Source of the DNA: Candidatus Corynebacterium avicola
GTDB taxonomy: Bacteria; Actinomycetota; Actinomycetes; Mycobacteriales; Mycobacteriaceae
NCBI GenBank assembly: GCA_019114135.1
Contig: DXGC01000010.1
Coordinates: 1-32,942 of the forward strand
DNA: 32,942 bases
Direction of reading: 5' to 3'
A program made the translations under genes and the position numbers. How positions within the stretch are numbered: the first letter of the stretch is position 1; each line of letters opens with the position of its first letter. Under the pieces are notes generated by a model. That model searched no databases. It was not told the DNA's origin and saw nothing but the letters and a program-made list of their open reading frames with translations. Positions 24,495 through 32,641 of the stretch are shown piece after piece.

Positions 24495-25672
24495 CAGAAG
24501 AGGTCCTGGAAGCGCAGGGCGATGTTGTTCCAGCTGTCGACGAGGTTGTCGACGAAGCCTTCGGAGCCGCTGAACCCGGCGATCAGGACGATCACCACGA
24601 GGGCGAGCAGGACACCGAGAATGGCCCAGAGCCATCCGCCGCCGGAGCGGGACACACGGTAGAGCTCGGCGACGGCGCCGGAGTCGACCAGCTTCCCACC
24701 GACGCGCAGACGCGAGAGCATCGCGGACGGGGTGTCCGGCGACTGGGCGGTGTCGAAGATACGGTCCAGGTCCAGCGTCGGGCCGAGGTTCACCACCATC
24801 GAGGCACCGTGGTAGTCGGCCAGCAGCAGCGCCAGGTCGGTGGCGTCGGAGGTGGCGGCCGGGAAGGTCATCGCACCGATGCCGAGGTCCTGGATCCGCT
24901 CCAGGCCGGGGGCGTGTCCGTCCGGCTCGGCCGGGAGGATCACGGTGGCGCCGGAATTCAGTGCCTCGGTGGAGATCACCTCGGGGTCACCGACGATGAC
25001 CCGCGGCTTGTAGCCGTGCTTGATGACGGCGTCCACCGCGGTGTCGACCGCGACGATGACCGGGTCGTACTCGCGGATGAAGTAGCGCAGCGACTTGATC
25101 TTCTCGTCCAGCTTCGGGTCGGGGCTGACCACGAGGACCTTGCGGTCGTCCATGTCCACGCCGGTCTCGGGCACGCCGAGACCGTCGATGAGCAGGGGCG
25201 CCTCGGAGCGGACGAACTCGGCGGTGTTGCCGGTGAACGCCTCCATGTGGTCGGCGAGGGCGTCGCGGGCCTCGGTGAAGCGGGTGACCGCGGCCTCCTC
25301 CTCCAGCAGTTCTCCCCTGCCGATGGAGCGGTCACCGTAAAGGACCTTGCCCTCGTGCAGGCGTCCCTTCTTGCCGTTCTTCAACCGTTCGATGATGCCG
25401 GGGTCGGCGTTCTCGACCAGCACGATGTCTGCGTCCAGCAGCATCTGCGGGCCGAAGTTCGGGACGTTGCCCGTGGTGAAGGACGCGGTGTTGACCACGG
25501 CGGAGACCCGGGCGTCGATGAGCTTCTGGGCCAGTGCCCGGCTCACGTCAGGTTGGTCGATGACGGCGATGTCACCCTCGCTCAGGCGTCCGGTGCCCTT
25601 GTTCCCGGTGCAGTCCCGGGTGTGGCCGTGGATGCCGGGGGTGTCGGTACGGGAGAAGATCATGGGGACCAT
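24494..25672 (-). CDS. steA: SteA / Rv1697 family protein, thiamin pyrophosphokinase-like fold with C-terminal membrane anchor
   Basis: The product is 392 aa from the ATG at 25672; an ATG three codons later is as likely. GDIAVIDQPDVSRALAQKLIDARVSAVVN (about res 33-61) and VLVENADPGIIERL belong to the N-terminal part. VIVAVDTAVDAVIKHGYKPRVIVGDPEVIS (about 215-244) resembles the thiamin pyrophosphokinase catalytic fold. A single membrane segment (about 347-367, WLWAILGVLLALVVIVLIAGF) and a 25-residue tail end the protein, so most of it is cytoplasmic. In C. glutamicum SteA is reported to recruit SteB to the division site (from memory). In M. tuberculosis the gene follows recN directly; here a LysR gene intervenes. 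Confidence 0.85.
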   Translation of the reverse strand: MVPMIFSRTDTPGIHGHTRDCTGNKGTGRLSEGDIAVIDQPDVSRALAQKLIDARVSAVVNTASFTTGNVPNFGPQMLLDADIVLVENADPGIIERLKNGKKGRLHEGKVLYGDRSIGRGELLEEEAAVTRFTEARDALADHMEAFTGNTAEFVRSEAPLLIDGLGVPETGVDMDDRKVLVVSPDPKLDEKIKSLRYFIREYDPVIVAVDTAVDAVIKHGYKPRVIVGDPEVISTEALNSGATVILPAEPDGHAPGLERIQDLGIGAMTFPAATSDATDLALLLADYHGASMVVNLGPTLDLDRIFDTAQSPDTPSAMLSRLRVGGKLVDSGAVAELYRVSRSGGGWLWAILGVLLALVVIVLIAGFSGSEGFVDNLVDSWNNIALRFQDLF

Positions 25673-25743
25673 TGTGACCGGTGTGGCTGGCTGGACACGG
25701 TAGGCGCGCCGGAGGAGATCAGGCTTCTTTCAGGACGTCGGTC

Positions 25744-26649
25744 TCAGGAGTCCTGCCACGACTCCTGGACCGCGGCCGCCTCGTCCAGAGCCCTCGCCAA
25801 CGCCGAGACCGGTCGGGTGACGAGCCGCGCCAGGACCACGGGGACCCGCACCGTCGGTTCGGCCAAACCGATCAGCCGCAACTTCTCCCCCGCTCCTCCG
25901 GCCGGGGTGTCGGCCGGCACGACCGCGGCCCACAACCCTGTGGCGGCCAGTGAGCGCAGGGCCTCCACGGAGTCGGCCTCGGCCGCCGGGGTCACCGACA
26001 CACCCGCCTGGGCCATCGACCGGTCGAACTCGTCGCGTGCCCTCATCCCCGGCGACAGCACCGCCACCGGCAGCTCCGCAAGCTCCGCACCGGTCACCGT
26101 GGTCGTGCCGGGCGCCACGAGCTCCTCGGTCGCCAGGACCGCGAAGTCCACCGACCCCAGGTCGGTGACATGCAGACCGGACGTCGACGAAATTCCGACC
26201 GCCGGGTGGATCACCCCGGCGTCGAGGTCCGCGGAATGCAGTTTCTCGAGGATCTCCTCACTGCGCAGTCCGGCGACCAGGTCGACGGTGACCCCCGGAT
26301 TCTCCCTGCACAGTGCCTCCAGCACCTCCGACCCCCGGGTGAGGCCTGCGGGGATCATTCCGAGGCGCAAGGTGGTCTCCAGCTGCCCGCGACGGGCCGA
26401 GAGGTCCTCGACCAGGGTGCGGTGGTCTGCCACGATGCGCCGCGCGTAGGCCAGCACCAGCTCACCCTCGGGGGTCAGTCCGCGGAAGGTCGACCGCCCG
26501 CGGTTGACCAGCGGTACCTTCAGCTCCGCCTCGAGCTTCCGGATCGCCTCCGACAGGGTCGAGGTGGTGACGAAGCAGGACGCGGCGGCGCGTCCGAAGT
26601 GACGCTCGCGGGCCAACGCCTCGAAGTAGTGCAGTTGGGTGAGCAGCAT
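25744..26649 (-). CDS. LysR-family transcriptional regulator
   Basis: The product is 301 aa from the ATG at 26647-26649. The winged helix-turn-helix is at res 4-60 (LHYFEALARERHFGRAAASCFVTTSTLSEAIRKLE), followed by a linker helix and the two-lobed effector domain (LRLGMIPAGLTRGSEVLEAL onward). Effector and targets cannot be read from the sequence. LysR genes are usually divergent from a target, but this one lies in line, four bases after the recN stop, so it is probably co-transcribed. It is not part of the M. tuberculosis order recN-Rv1697, so it was probably inserted in this lineage. No clear LysR box (T-N11-A palindrome) was identified next to it. Confidence 0.9.
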   Translation of the reverse strand: MLLTQLHYFEALARERHFGRAAASCFVTTSTLSEAIRKLEAELKVPLVNRGRSTFRGLTPEGELVLAYARRIVADHRTLVEDLSARRGQLETTLRLGMIPAGLTRGSEVLEALCRENPGVTVDLVAGLRSEEILEKLHSADLDAGVIHPAVGISSTSGLHVTDLGSVDFAVLATEELVAPGTTTVTGAELAELPVAVLSPGMRARDEFDRSMAQAGVSVTPAAEADSVEALRSLAATGLWAAVVPADTPAGGAGEKLRLIGLAEPTVRVPVVLARLVTRPVSALARALDEAAAVQESWQDS

Positions 26650-26653
26650 CCGG

Positions 26654-28432
26654 TCAGGCTCCGGCGTCTGCGGGAACCGGGAGCTCGTCCTTGGCGGCCC
26701 GCGCCGTGGCGAGGAGCTCCTCGGCGTGGGCACGTCCGGTGTCCGACTCCAGTCCGGCGAGCATCCGGGAGAGTTCCTCGACCCGCTCCTCGGCGTCGAG
26801 GGCGCTCACCCGGGAGACCACCGTCTCGTCGGTGGCGGACTTGGCCACGTGCACATGAGCGTCGGCGAAGGCGGCGACCTGCGGGAGGTGGGTGACCACG
26901 ATGACCTGGTTGTCGACCGCTAGTCGGGCGAGTCGACGGCCGATCTCCACCGCGGCACGCCCGCCGACACCGGAATCGACCTCGTCGAAGACCATGGTGC
27001 GGCCACTGCCGGCGAGGATGACCTCCAGGGCCAGCATGACGCGGGAAAGCTCACCGCCGGAGGCCGTGGCCGCCAGGGAGGACGGCTTCCCGCCCTGCAC
27101 CAGCAGGAACTCGACGGTGTCGACACCGTCCGGCCCGCAGTCGGCGGTGCCCGGGTTCTCCACCGGGGTGACCTCCACGCGGAAGGAGGCACTCATGTGC
27201 AGTCCGGCGATCTCTGAACTCACGGCCTCGGCGAAGCGCCGTGCAGCGTCCTGCCGGGCGTCCGAGAGCGCCCGTGCTGCCTCGAGCATGGTCTCACCGG
27301 CGGTGGCGACCTTCTCGGCAAGCTCGGAAAGAGCGTCGCCGGAGACGTCGATCTGTGCCAGACGCTCCTGCGCCCGGTCGCGCCAGATCAGGGCACCGTC
27401 CGCACCGGCGGCACCGGTGCCTGTGTCTGAATCGGAGGCCTCGGTCTCTCCGGTCTCGACGACGGTCTCGGCGTACTTGTGCAGTTCGCGGAGTTCCTGC
27501 TGGCGTGCCAGCAGCCCCTCGAGACTCTCCGGGTCGGGGACGTCGGACAGGGCGCCGCCGATCTCGGTGGAGATGTCACCGACCTCGGCGAGCACCCCCT
27601 CCAGCCGGGTGACCAGACCCGCGAACCGTGGCTCGGACCCGGTCACGCCACGCAGCGCCTCCACGGCGGCGGTCAGCGCCTCCACAGCAGAACCGTCGTC
27701 GCCGACGGCTGCCTCGTCCCCGCCGTCGATGGCGTCGAGTGCGGCGGACGCCGCAGTGCGCACGTCGTCGGCGTCCTGCAGACGGCTCACCGTGGCCTTG
27801 ATCTCCTCCTCTTCCCCGGGCTGGGGGTCGACCCCGTCGATCTCGTCGAGGGCACGGCGGAGGTTGTCGGTCTCCAGCGTCAGTTCACGGCGACGCAGGG
27901 TGCGTTCATTCAGGTCGCGGGCCAGGGTCGCCCACTCCCGGCGCAGTCGCCGGTAGTCCCGCCGGTCGTCGTCGAGACCGGCGAACCGGTCCAGGTTGCG
28001 CAGTTGCCGGGTCGGGTCGAGAAGCTGGAGCTGGTCCGACTGGCCGTGGATGGTCAGCAGACGCGAGGAGACGTCGGCGAGCACACCCGCGGCGACGGTA
28101 CGTCCGGCGAAATGTGCGCGGGAGCGTCCGGAGGCGTTGACGGAGCGGGAGACGACGACGTCCCCCTCCTCGACGTATCCTCCGACGTCCTCGATGAGGG
28201 CGTCGATCTTGGCGTCGTCACCGGTGCGGAAGATGCCGTCGACGGTCGCCCTGTCGGTGCCGGCCCGTACCCGCTGGGCGTCGGCCCGGGCACCGGAGAG
28301 CAGCTTCAGGCCGGTGACCACCATGGTTTTTCCGGCTCCGGTCTCGCCGGTGACCACGGTGAAGCCCTCGTCGAACTCTGCGGTGGCTTCCTCGATGACT
28401 CCCAGGTTCCGGATCTGCAGCTCTGTCAGCAT
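26654..28432 (-). CDS. recN: DNA repair protein RecN
   Basis: The product is 592 aa, within the usual range. RecN is an SMC-like ATPase that tethers DNA ends at double-strand breaks. MLTELQIRNLGVIEE begins the head, with Walker A GETGAGKT (res 29-36). The middle (about 150-370) is helical and charged, giving the short coiled coil. GGELSRVMLALEVILAG (signature), MVFDEVDSGVGGRAAVEIG (Walker B and D-loop) and VIVVTHLPQVAAFADAH end the head. The ATG at 28432 lies five bases after the nadK stop; the frame upstream of it overlaps nadK and is spurious. A low-complexity stretch ETGETEASDSDTGTGAAGADG interrupts the coiled coil. No LexA box was recognised nearby. Confidence 0.95.
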   Translation of the reverse strand: MLTELQIRNLGVIEEATAEFDEGFTVVTGETGAGKTMVVTGLKLLSGARADAQRVRAGTDRATVDGIFRTGDDAKIDALIEDVGGYVEEGDVVVSRSVNASGRSRAHFAGRTVAAGVLADVSSRLLTIHGQSDQLQLLDPTRQLRNLDRFAGLDDDRRDYRRLRREWATLARDLNERTLRRRELTLETDNLRRALDEIDGVDPQPGEEEEIKATVSRLQDADDVRTAASAALDAIDGGDEAAVGDDGSAVEALTAAVEALRGVTGSEPRFAGLVTRLEGVLAEVGDISTEIGGALSDVPDPESLEGLLARQQELRELHKYAETVVETGETEASDSDTGTGAAGADGALIWRDRAQERLAQIDVSGDALSELAEKVATAGETMLEAARALSDARQDAARRFAEAVSSEIAGLHMSASFRVEVTPVENPGTADCGPDGVDTVEFLLVQGGKPSSLAATASGGELSRVMLALEVILAGSGRTMVFDEVDSGVGGRAAVEIGRRLARLAVDNQVIVVTHLPQVAAFADAHVHVAKSATDETVVSRVSALDAEERVEELSRMLAGLESDTGRAHAEELLATARAAKDELPVPADAGA

Positions 28433-28437
28433 GCGCG

Positions 28438-29415
28438 TCACCGTCGCGGTCCGCGCCACCCCGTCACCGGGAGGCGGAACTTCTGCACGAGACGGTCGGT
28501 GAAGGGCTCGGTGTCCAGACGGACCCAGCGCACGTCCTGCGGGCCACGCCGGATCTCCACGCGGGCACCGGGCGGCATGTGGATCTGACGGAAACCGTCC
28601 ATCACCGCGGTCGCCGGGGAGGTCTCCGGGTTGGTCTCCACCGCCACCGTCGAGTTCGGGCTGGTCACCAGCGGCCGGGCGAACAGCGTGTGGGCGTTGG
28701 ACGGGACGACCAGGATCGACTCGAGTTCCGGCCACAGGATCGGGCCGCCGGCGGAGAAGGCGTAGGCGGTGGAGCCGGTCGGGGTGGAGACCAGGACCCC
28801 GTCACAGCCGAAAGAGCTCACCGGACGCTGGTCGACCTCGAGGATCGTGTCGAGCACGCCCTGGCGGTTGAGGTTCTCCACGGAGCACTCGTTGAGCGCC
28901 CAGCCCGTCCCCAGAACGCGGCCGTCGATGTCGCGGGCGGTGACCGAGAGCGTCATACGGTTCTCGATGCGGTAGTCCCCGGAGATCACGCGGTCCAGGG
29001 CCTCTTCCAGGGAGTCCTGCTCCCATTCGGCGAGGAAGCCGATGTGTCCGAGGTTCACACCGAGGACGGGGACGTCCTGGGCGTGGGCGATGTCGGCGGC
29101 GCGCAGGAAGGTGCCGTCGCCACCGAGCACGAGCACCAGGTCGACGCCCTTGGCGGCGTCGGTGGTGTGTCCGTAACGCGGGAAACGGCCGAGGATCTCG
29201 TGGCGGGCGACGGGTGCGGGGTCACCGGTGGACATCACGCGCACGGTCAGTCCGCCGTCGGCGAGCCGCTGGGCTGCCTCGGCAGCCATGCTCAGCTTGT
29301 CGGACGCACCGGTGTGTGCGACGAGCAGCACCTCGCGCACCGGGGCGGGCGCGTCGGTCACCTGCTCACCACCGTCCTCGGCCGGGGTGGCGGCACCATT
29401 GTGCACCTCAGTCAC
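28438..29415 (-). CDS. nadK: NAD kinase
   Basis: The product is 325 aa from the GTG at 29415, which overlaps the tlyA stop in GTGA and is preceded by GGAGGG with a seven-base gap. It phosphorylates NAD to NADP with ATP or polyphosphate. The nucleotide motif LVLGGDGTFLRAA (res 95-107), with Asp100 catalytic, LNECSVEN (about 174-181) and VSTPTGSTAYAFSAGGP are typical. The first 28 residues are a polar Ala/Glu/Asp tail not expected in the core. It lies between tlyA and recN as in M. tuberculosis Rv1694-Rv1696. Confidence 0.95.
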   Translation of the reverse strand: MTEVHNGAATPAEDGGEQVTDAPAPVREVLLVAHTGASDKLSMAAEAAQRLADGGLTVRVMSTGDPAPVARHEILGRFPRYGHTTDAAKGVDLVLVLGGDGTFLRAADIAHAQDVPVLGVNLGHIGFLAEWEQDSLEEALDRVISGDYRIENRMTLSVTARDIDGRVLGTGWALNECSVENLNRQGVLDTILEVDQRPVSSFGCDGVLVSTPTGSTAYAFSAGGPILWPELESILVVPSNAHTLFARPLVTSPNSTVAVETNPETSPATAVMDGFRQIHMPPGARVEIRRGPQDVRWVRLDTEPFTDRLVQKFRLPVTGWRGPRR

Positions 29416-30251
29416 TGCGGACCCTCCTTCACTGCGTCGTCGACCATCGCGGCCAGGGCGTCGTCTGTCGGCGCGCTCGCACCACCGTCCTTGACCAGCC
29501 ACAGAAAGTATTCCACGTTTCCGCTGGGGCCGGGCAACGGCGAGGCGGTGACCGCCTTCGTCGACAGCCCGTGGCGTAGTGCCGCGCGGGCTACGTTCAG
29601 TGTAGCCTCCACCCGCAGCGCCGGGTCCCGAACGACTCCACCGTGCCCCAGCCGGTGCTTCCCCACCTCGAACTGGGGCTTGACCATCGGCAGCAGGTCG
29701 CCGCCCTCGGCCACGCACGCCGCCAGTGCGGGCAGCACCAGTTCGATCGAGATGAACGAAAGGTCACCGACCATCGCGTCGGCGGGGCCATCGAGTTGCT
29801 CGGCGGTGAGGGTGCGCACGTTGGTGCGGTCCAGGACGGTCACCCGGTCGTCGTTCTGCAGCCGCCAGATCAGCTGTCCGTAGCCGACGTCGACGGCGAG
29901 GACCTCGGCGGCGTCCCGGTCCAGGCACACGTCGGTGAAGCCACCGGTGGACGCACCGGCATCGAGGATGCGGCGTCCGGCGAGGCTCATGCCGGCCGGT
30001 TCGAAGGCCTCGAGCGCGCCCAGCAACTTGTGGGCCCCGCGTGACGCCCAGCGGTCGTCCTCGCTCTCCGCCACCCGGATGGAGACGTCGCCGTCGACAC
30101 CGGTGGCGGGTTTGGACGCCAGCATCCCGTTCACGCTGACCCGCCCGGCGAGGATCATCTCGCGGGCATGCTCACGGGAACGCGCCTCCTTGCGCTTGAC
30201 CAGTTCGGCGTCGAGGCGCTGCAGACGCTTGCCCTTGTTCTGCTTCGCCAT
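29412..30251 (-). CDS. tlyA: 16S/23S rRNA 2'-O-methyltransferase TlyA
   Basis: The product is 279 aa. It methylates ribose 2'-OH of cytidines in 16S (h44) and 23S (H69) rRNA; loss gives capreomycin resistance in mycobacteria. Residues 8-62 are an S4 RNA-binding domain (RLDAELVKRKEARSREHAREMILAGRVSVNG). The FtsJ-like domain has the SAM loop DAGASTGGFTD (97-107) and the likely catalytic residues Lys75 (RGAHKLLGAL), Asp163 (GDLSFIS), Lys191 (MVKPQFEVGK) and Glu in NVEYFLWL. The ATG shares one base with the stop of the preceding small gene (TGATG) and has GGAAGG seven bases upstream. Confidence 0.95.
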   Translation of the reverse strand: MAKQNKGKRLQRLDAELVKRKEARSREHAREMILAGRVSVNGMLASKPATGVDGDVSIRVAESEDDRWASRGAHKLLGALEAFEPAGMSLAGRRILDAGASTGGFTDVCLDRDAAEVLAVDVGYGQLIWRLQNDDRVTVLDRTNVRTLTAEQLDGPADAMVGDLSFISIELVLPALAACVAEGGDLLPMVKPQFEVGKHRLGHGGVVRDPALRVEATLNVARAALRHGLSTKAVTASPLPGPSGNVEYFLWLVKDGGASAPTDDALAAMVDDAVKEGPQ

Positions 30252-30484
30252 CAGCGCCCTTCCAGTGCGTCGTTGATCAGTCGGTGCGCCTGTTCGAGCA
30301 GTGCGGCCTCGTCGTTGCCTTCGGCGTCGGACGCCAGAAGCCGGTCGACCTCGGCGACCAGGTCCTCAACGTTGGTGCCGTTACCGGCGTTGTTGGCGTT
30401 TCTGAGGGTCGCCGGAGACGGGCGGTCAGCATCTCCTGTGTCTCCGGTGTCCCCGGCATGAGGTGTCTGGTCGTTCACCGCCAT
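30251..30484 (-). CDS. Small conserved protein between the HAD phosphatase and tlyA (Rv1693 position)
   Basis: The product is 77 aa from the ATG at 30482-30484, overlapping the end of the HAD gene by 10 bases and sharing one base with the tlyA start. The first 40 residues are low-complexity (Gly/Asp/Thr then Asn/Gly/Ala), with DNA at about 30371-30399 and 30432-30460 showing degenerate 9-bp repeats. The C-terminal 36 residues are an acidic amphipathic helix pair (NVEDLVAEVDRLLASD, ALLEQAHRLINDALEGR), probably the conserved part. M. tuberculosis has a small protein gene, Rv1693, at the same place (from memory). No function is known; a partner of TlyA or of the HAD enzyme is possible from the tight coupling. 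Confidence 0.8.
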   Translation of the reverse strand: MAVNDQTPHAGDTGDTGDADRPSPATLRNANNAGNGTNVEDLVAEVDRLLASDAEGNDEAALLEQAHRLINDALEGR

Positions 30485-31494
30485 GCCTCCAGTGCCTCGG
30501 CTGCCGCGGTGTCCCCCTCGTCGGCGACGACCTGCGGAGCCTCCGAGCCGGCGTCCAGCGCCGCCCACGACAGCGGGGCGGCCACGGCGAGTGCCTCGGC
30601 GGCCATCACCTCGACGGCGCCGGTCTCACCGGAGTGCACCACGATCGCTGTGGGATCCTCGTCTGTGCCGGTGCTGGCGGCCCAGCCGGTGAGGTGGTCA
30701 CGCAGGTTGGCGGCGATGTAGGTCGGTCGGTGCTCGGTGGTGAGCAGCTGGGTGTGCGTCGCCACGCCGGTGAGCACGCACAACGTGTCGATGCCGGCGG
30801 CGTTGCCTCCGGCGATGTCGGTGTCCAGGCGGTCGCCGACGGCCAGGGGACGGCTCGCCCCGGTCTTGTCCACGGCGGAGGTGAACATGGGCGGCAGCGG
30901 CTTACCCGCACTGTGTGGGGTCACTCCGGTTGCGCTGACGACTGCAGCGACCATCGAGCCGTTGCCCACGAGGAAGCCTCGTTCGGAGGGGAGCGTGGTG
31001 TCGAGGTTGGAGGCTACGTAGAGCGCACCTGCCCGGATGGCCAGGGCGGCTTCGGAGAGTTCCTTCCACCCGTTGTCGGGACTGTGTCCCTGCAGAACCA
31101 CATCGGGCGTACCTTCCGGGCCGTCCGCGGAGTCGACCACGGTGAAACCGGCGTCGCGTGCGAGTTCACGGAAGGACTCGGCGCCGACGACGTACGCGCG
31201 CAGATCAGTCCGTTCCCCGAGCAGGTCACGGGCCAGGATGCAGGCGGCCTGGGCCGAGGTGAGGACGTCGTCTGCGGAGGAGGTGAAACCCAACCCGGTG
31301 AGATGGTCGGCGACCTGACTCGGTGACCGGGAGGCGTTGTTGGTGATGAAGACCGACCGTCGTCCGTCCAGTCCCTCCTGAGCGCCGTCGATCGGACGAC
31401 CGCCGGCGAAAACTGTTCCGTCAAGGTCGACCAGCAGGACGTCGTAGTCGTCGAGGAGACCGGGACCCCCCGTAGCCACTCCGGGTGTGGTCAT
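30475..31494 (-). CDS. HAD-superfamily (subclass IIA) phosphatase, Rv1692 / glycerol-3-phosphate phosphatase type
   Basis: The product is 339 aa from the ATG at 31492-31494, two bases after the stop of the TPR gene. The HAD core has the nucleophile and acid Asp23 and Asp25 (VDLDGTVF), the motif II region SVFITNNASRSP, and GDRLDTDIAGGNAAGIDTLCVLTG with the metal-binding Asp residues. A 100-residue cap between them is of type C2A. The C-terminal 80 residues (HLTGWAASTGTDEDP onward) form an extra domain, as in Rv1692. That enzyme was reported to dephosphorylate glycerol 3-phosphate in polar-head recycling (from memory). Substrate assignment here rests on gene order and is an inference. Confidence 0.88.
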   Translation of the reverse strand: MTTPGVATGGPGLLDDYDVLLVDLDGTVFAGGRPIDGAQEGLDGRRSVFITNNASRSPSQVADHLTGLGFTSSADDVLTSAQAACILARDLLGERTDLRAYVVGAESFRELARDAGFTVVDSADGPEGTPDVVLQGHSPDNGWKELSEAALAIRAGALYVASNLDTTLPSERGFLVGNGSMVAAVVSATGVTPHSAGKPLPPMFTSAVDKTGASRPLAVGDRLDTDIAGGNAAGIDTLCVLTGVATHTQLLTTEHRPTYIAANLRDHLTGWAASTGTDEDPTAIVVHSGETGAVEVMAAEALAVAAPLSWAALDAGSEAPQVVADEGDTAAAEALEAWR

Positions 31495-31496
31495 GC

Positions 31497-32594
31497 TCAG
31501 GCGCCCCCGAGCTCGCGCAGTCGCTCGTCGGTGTCGAGGACCTTCTCGGTGTCCATCTCCTTGGCACGGGTGAACCACTGACGGGCCTGGTCGATGTCAC
31601 CGGTGGCCAGCAGGGCGTCAGCGAAAGCGTAGGTCACTCGCAGTGCAGTGACCGGGGGAAGGTCGGTGGACTCGGACTCCGGCCGGAGGGTCTCCAGCGC
31701 CGCGGCATAGTCGTTGAGATCGTGGTGGGCTCCGGCCACCACGATGGCGAGCTCGGCGCGTCCTTCGGCGTCGAGCTCCTCTGCCTCCGGCCCCTGGCCG
31801 AGTTCGACGGCCTTCGCCGGCTTGCCGAGGCCACGCTCGCAGTCGGCCATGACGGCCAGCATGCCCGGACCACCGGACATACGACGCGCGGCGCGGAGTT
31901 CAGAGAGTGCTTCCTTCCACTGTCCGGCGTGGTACGCGGCGATGCCGAGCGTTTCGCGGGTGATGGAGACACGTCCACCGCGGTCCTTGGCGGCACGGGC
32001 ATGGGCCAGAGCCTTGTCGGAATCGGTGTCCATCAAGGAAGCAGCCATGATGAGGTGGCCGGCGACCTTGTCGGCGTTGTCCTTGGACAGGCTGCGCAGC
32101 TCCTGACGGACGCCCGGGTCGAGTTCCTTCGGGTTGACGTCGGAAGGGATCTCAGGCTCGCGCTCGCGAAGGTTGAGGCGCTCCTCGCGGTAACCGGAGC
32201 GCTGCGGGCCGTTGTGGCGGTCGCGCCGACGGTCGTCCCGCTGGCCGGCGCCGCCACGATTGGCGTGCTGCGGGCGTCCGCCACGGTTGTCCCCGCCGCG
32301 ACGGTCGTCACGCCGGTCCCCGCGGTATCCACCACGGCGGTCATCGCGGCGGTCATCACGGCCGCCCCGGTATCCACCGCGACGGTCGTCACGACGATCA
32401 TCGCGGTGGCCCCCTCGGCGATCATCGCGACGGTCGTCGCGGTAGCCGCCACGCTGTCCCCCGCGATTGTCGTTGCCGCGGCGGTTGTTCCCTCCGCGGT
32501 TGTAGCCTCCCTGACCGTTGCGACCGCTGTGGGAGGAGCGGTTGCCGCCCCTCTGGTTACCGCGCGATCGATTGTCGCCGGAAGACTCGCTCAT
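31497..32594 (-). CDS. TPR-like protein with RGG/RDDRR-rich disordered N-terminal arm
   Basis: The product is 365 aa from the ATG at 32594 with GAGG six bases upstream; a GTG at 32612 is an alternative. Residues 1-140 lack hydrophobic residues and are built of Arg, Gly, Asp and Asn, including repeats of RDDRRDDRRGGY/H (res 47-110) and many RGG triplets. Residues 150-365 are helical repeats of TPR type (ADKVAGHLIMAASLMDTDSDKALAHARAA; AAYHAGQWKEALSELRAARRM; AAALETLRPE; FADALLATGDIDQARQWFTRA). The M. tuberculosis counterpart by position is Rv1691, also TPR-like (from memory). RGG boxes bind RNA and can drive condensates in other proteins; such a role here is inference. It is first in the long minus-strand operon, next to the rRNA operon. 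Confidence 0.85.
   Translation of the reverse strand: MSESSGDNRSRGNQRGGNRSSHSGRNGQGGYNRGGNNRRGNDNRGGQRGGYRDDRRDDRRGGHRDDRRDDRRGGYRGGRDDRRDDRRGGYRGDRRDDRRGGDNRGGRPQHANRGGAGQRDDRRRDRHNGPQRSGYREERLNLREREPEIPSDVNPKELDPGVRQELRSLSKDNADKVAGHLIMAASLMDTDSDKALAHARAAKDRGGRVSITRETLGIAAYHAGQWKEALSELRAARRMSGGPGMLAVMADCERGLGKPAKAVELGQGPEAEELDAEGRAELAIVVAGAHHDLNDYAAALETLRPESESTDLPPVTALRVTYAFADALLATGDIDQARQWFTRAKEMDTEKVLDTDERLRELGGA
32265..32456 (-). repeat. Degenerate repeats encoding RDDRRDDRRGG units
   Basis: This part of the TPR gene consists of imperfect repeats of about 30-39 bases, each carrying one or two CGTGATGACCGCC-like segments. They encode four main RDDRRDDRRGG units separated by Tyr, His or Gly. 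Synonymous differences between units show that they are not very recent duplications. Confidence 0.85.
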
Positions 32595-32620
32595 GTGTTT
32601 CCTCTTTCTCACGGTGTGTA

Positions 32621-32641
32621 CCTCACCGATTCTAGGTGAGG
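32621..32641. promoter_or_regulatory. Perfect inverted repeat around the -10 of the TPR operon
   Basis: CCTCACC-GATTCTA-GGTGAGG has perfect 7-bp arms and a 7-bp centre. The centre contains the -10 TAGAAT on the minus strand. A dimeric regulator bound here would cover the promoter. No match to a known site came to mind. Confidence 0.5.

Noticed and set aside
24416..26449. A 677-residue plus-strand frame
   Set aside because: It crosses steA and the LysR gene in antisense and shows no known domain.
28438..29718. Longer nadK start upstream at 29718
   Set aside because: The extra 101 residues overlap tlyA in another frame and are R/G-rich; the GTG at 29415 has a good ribosome site and a stop-start overlap.
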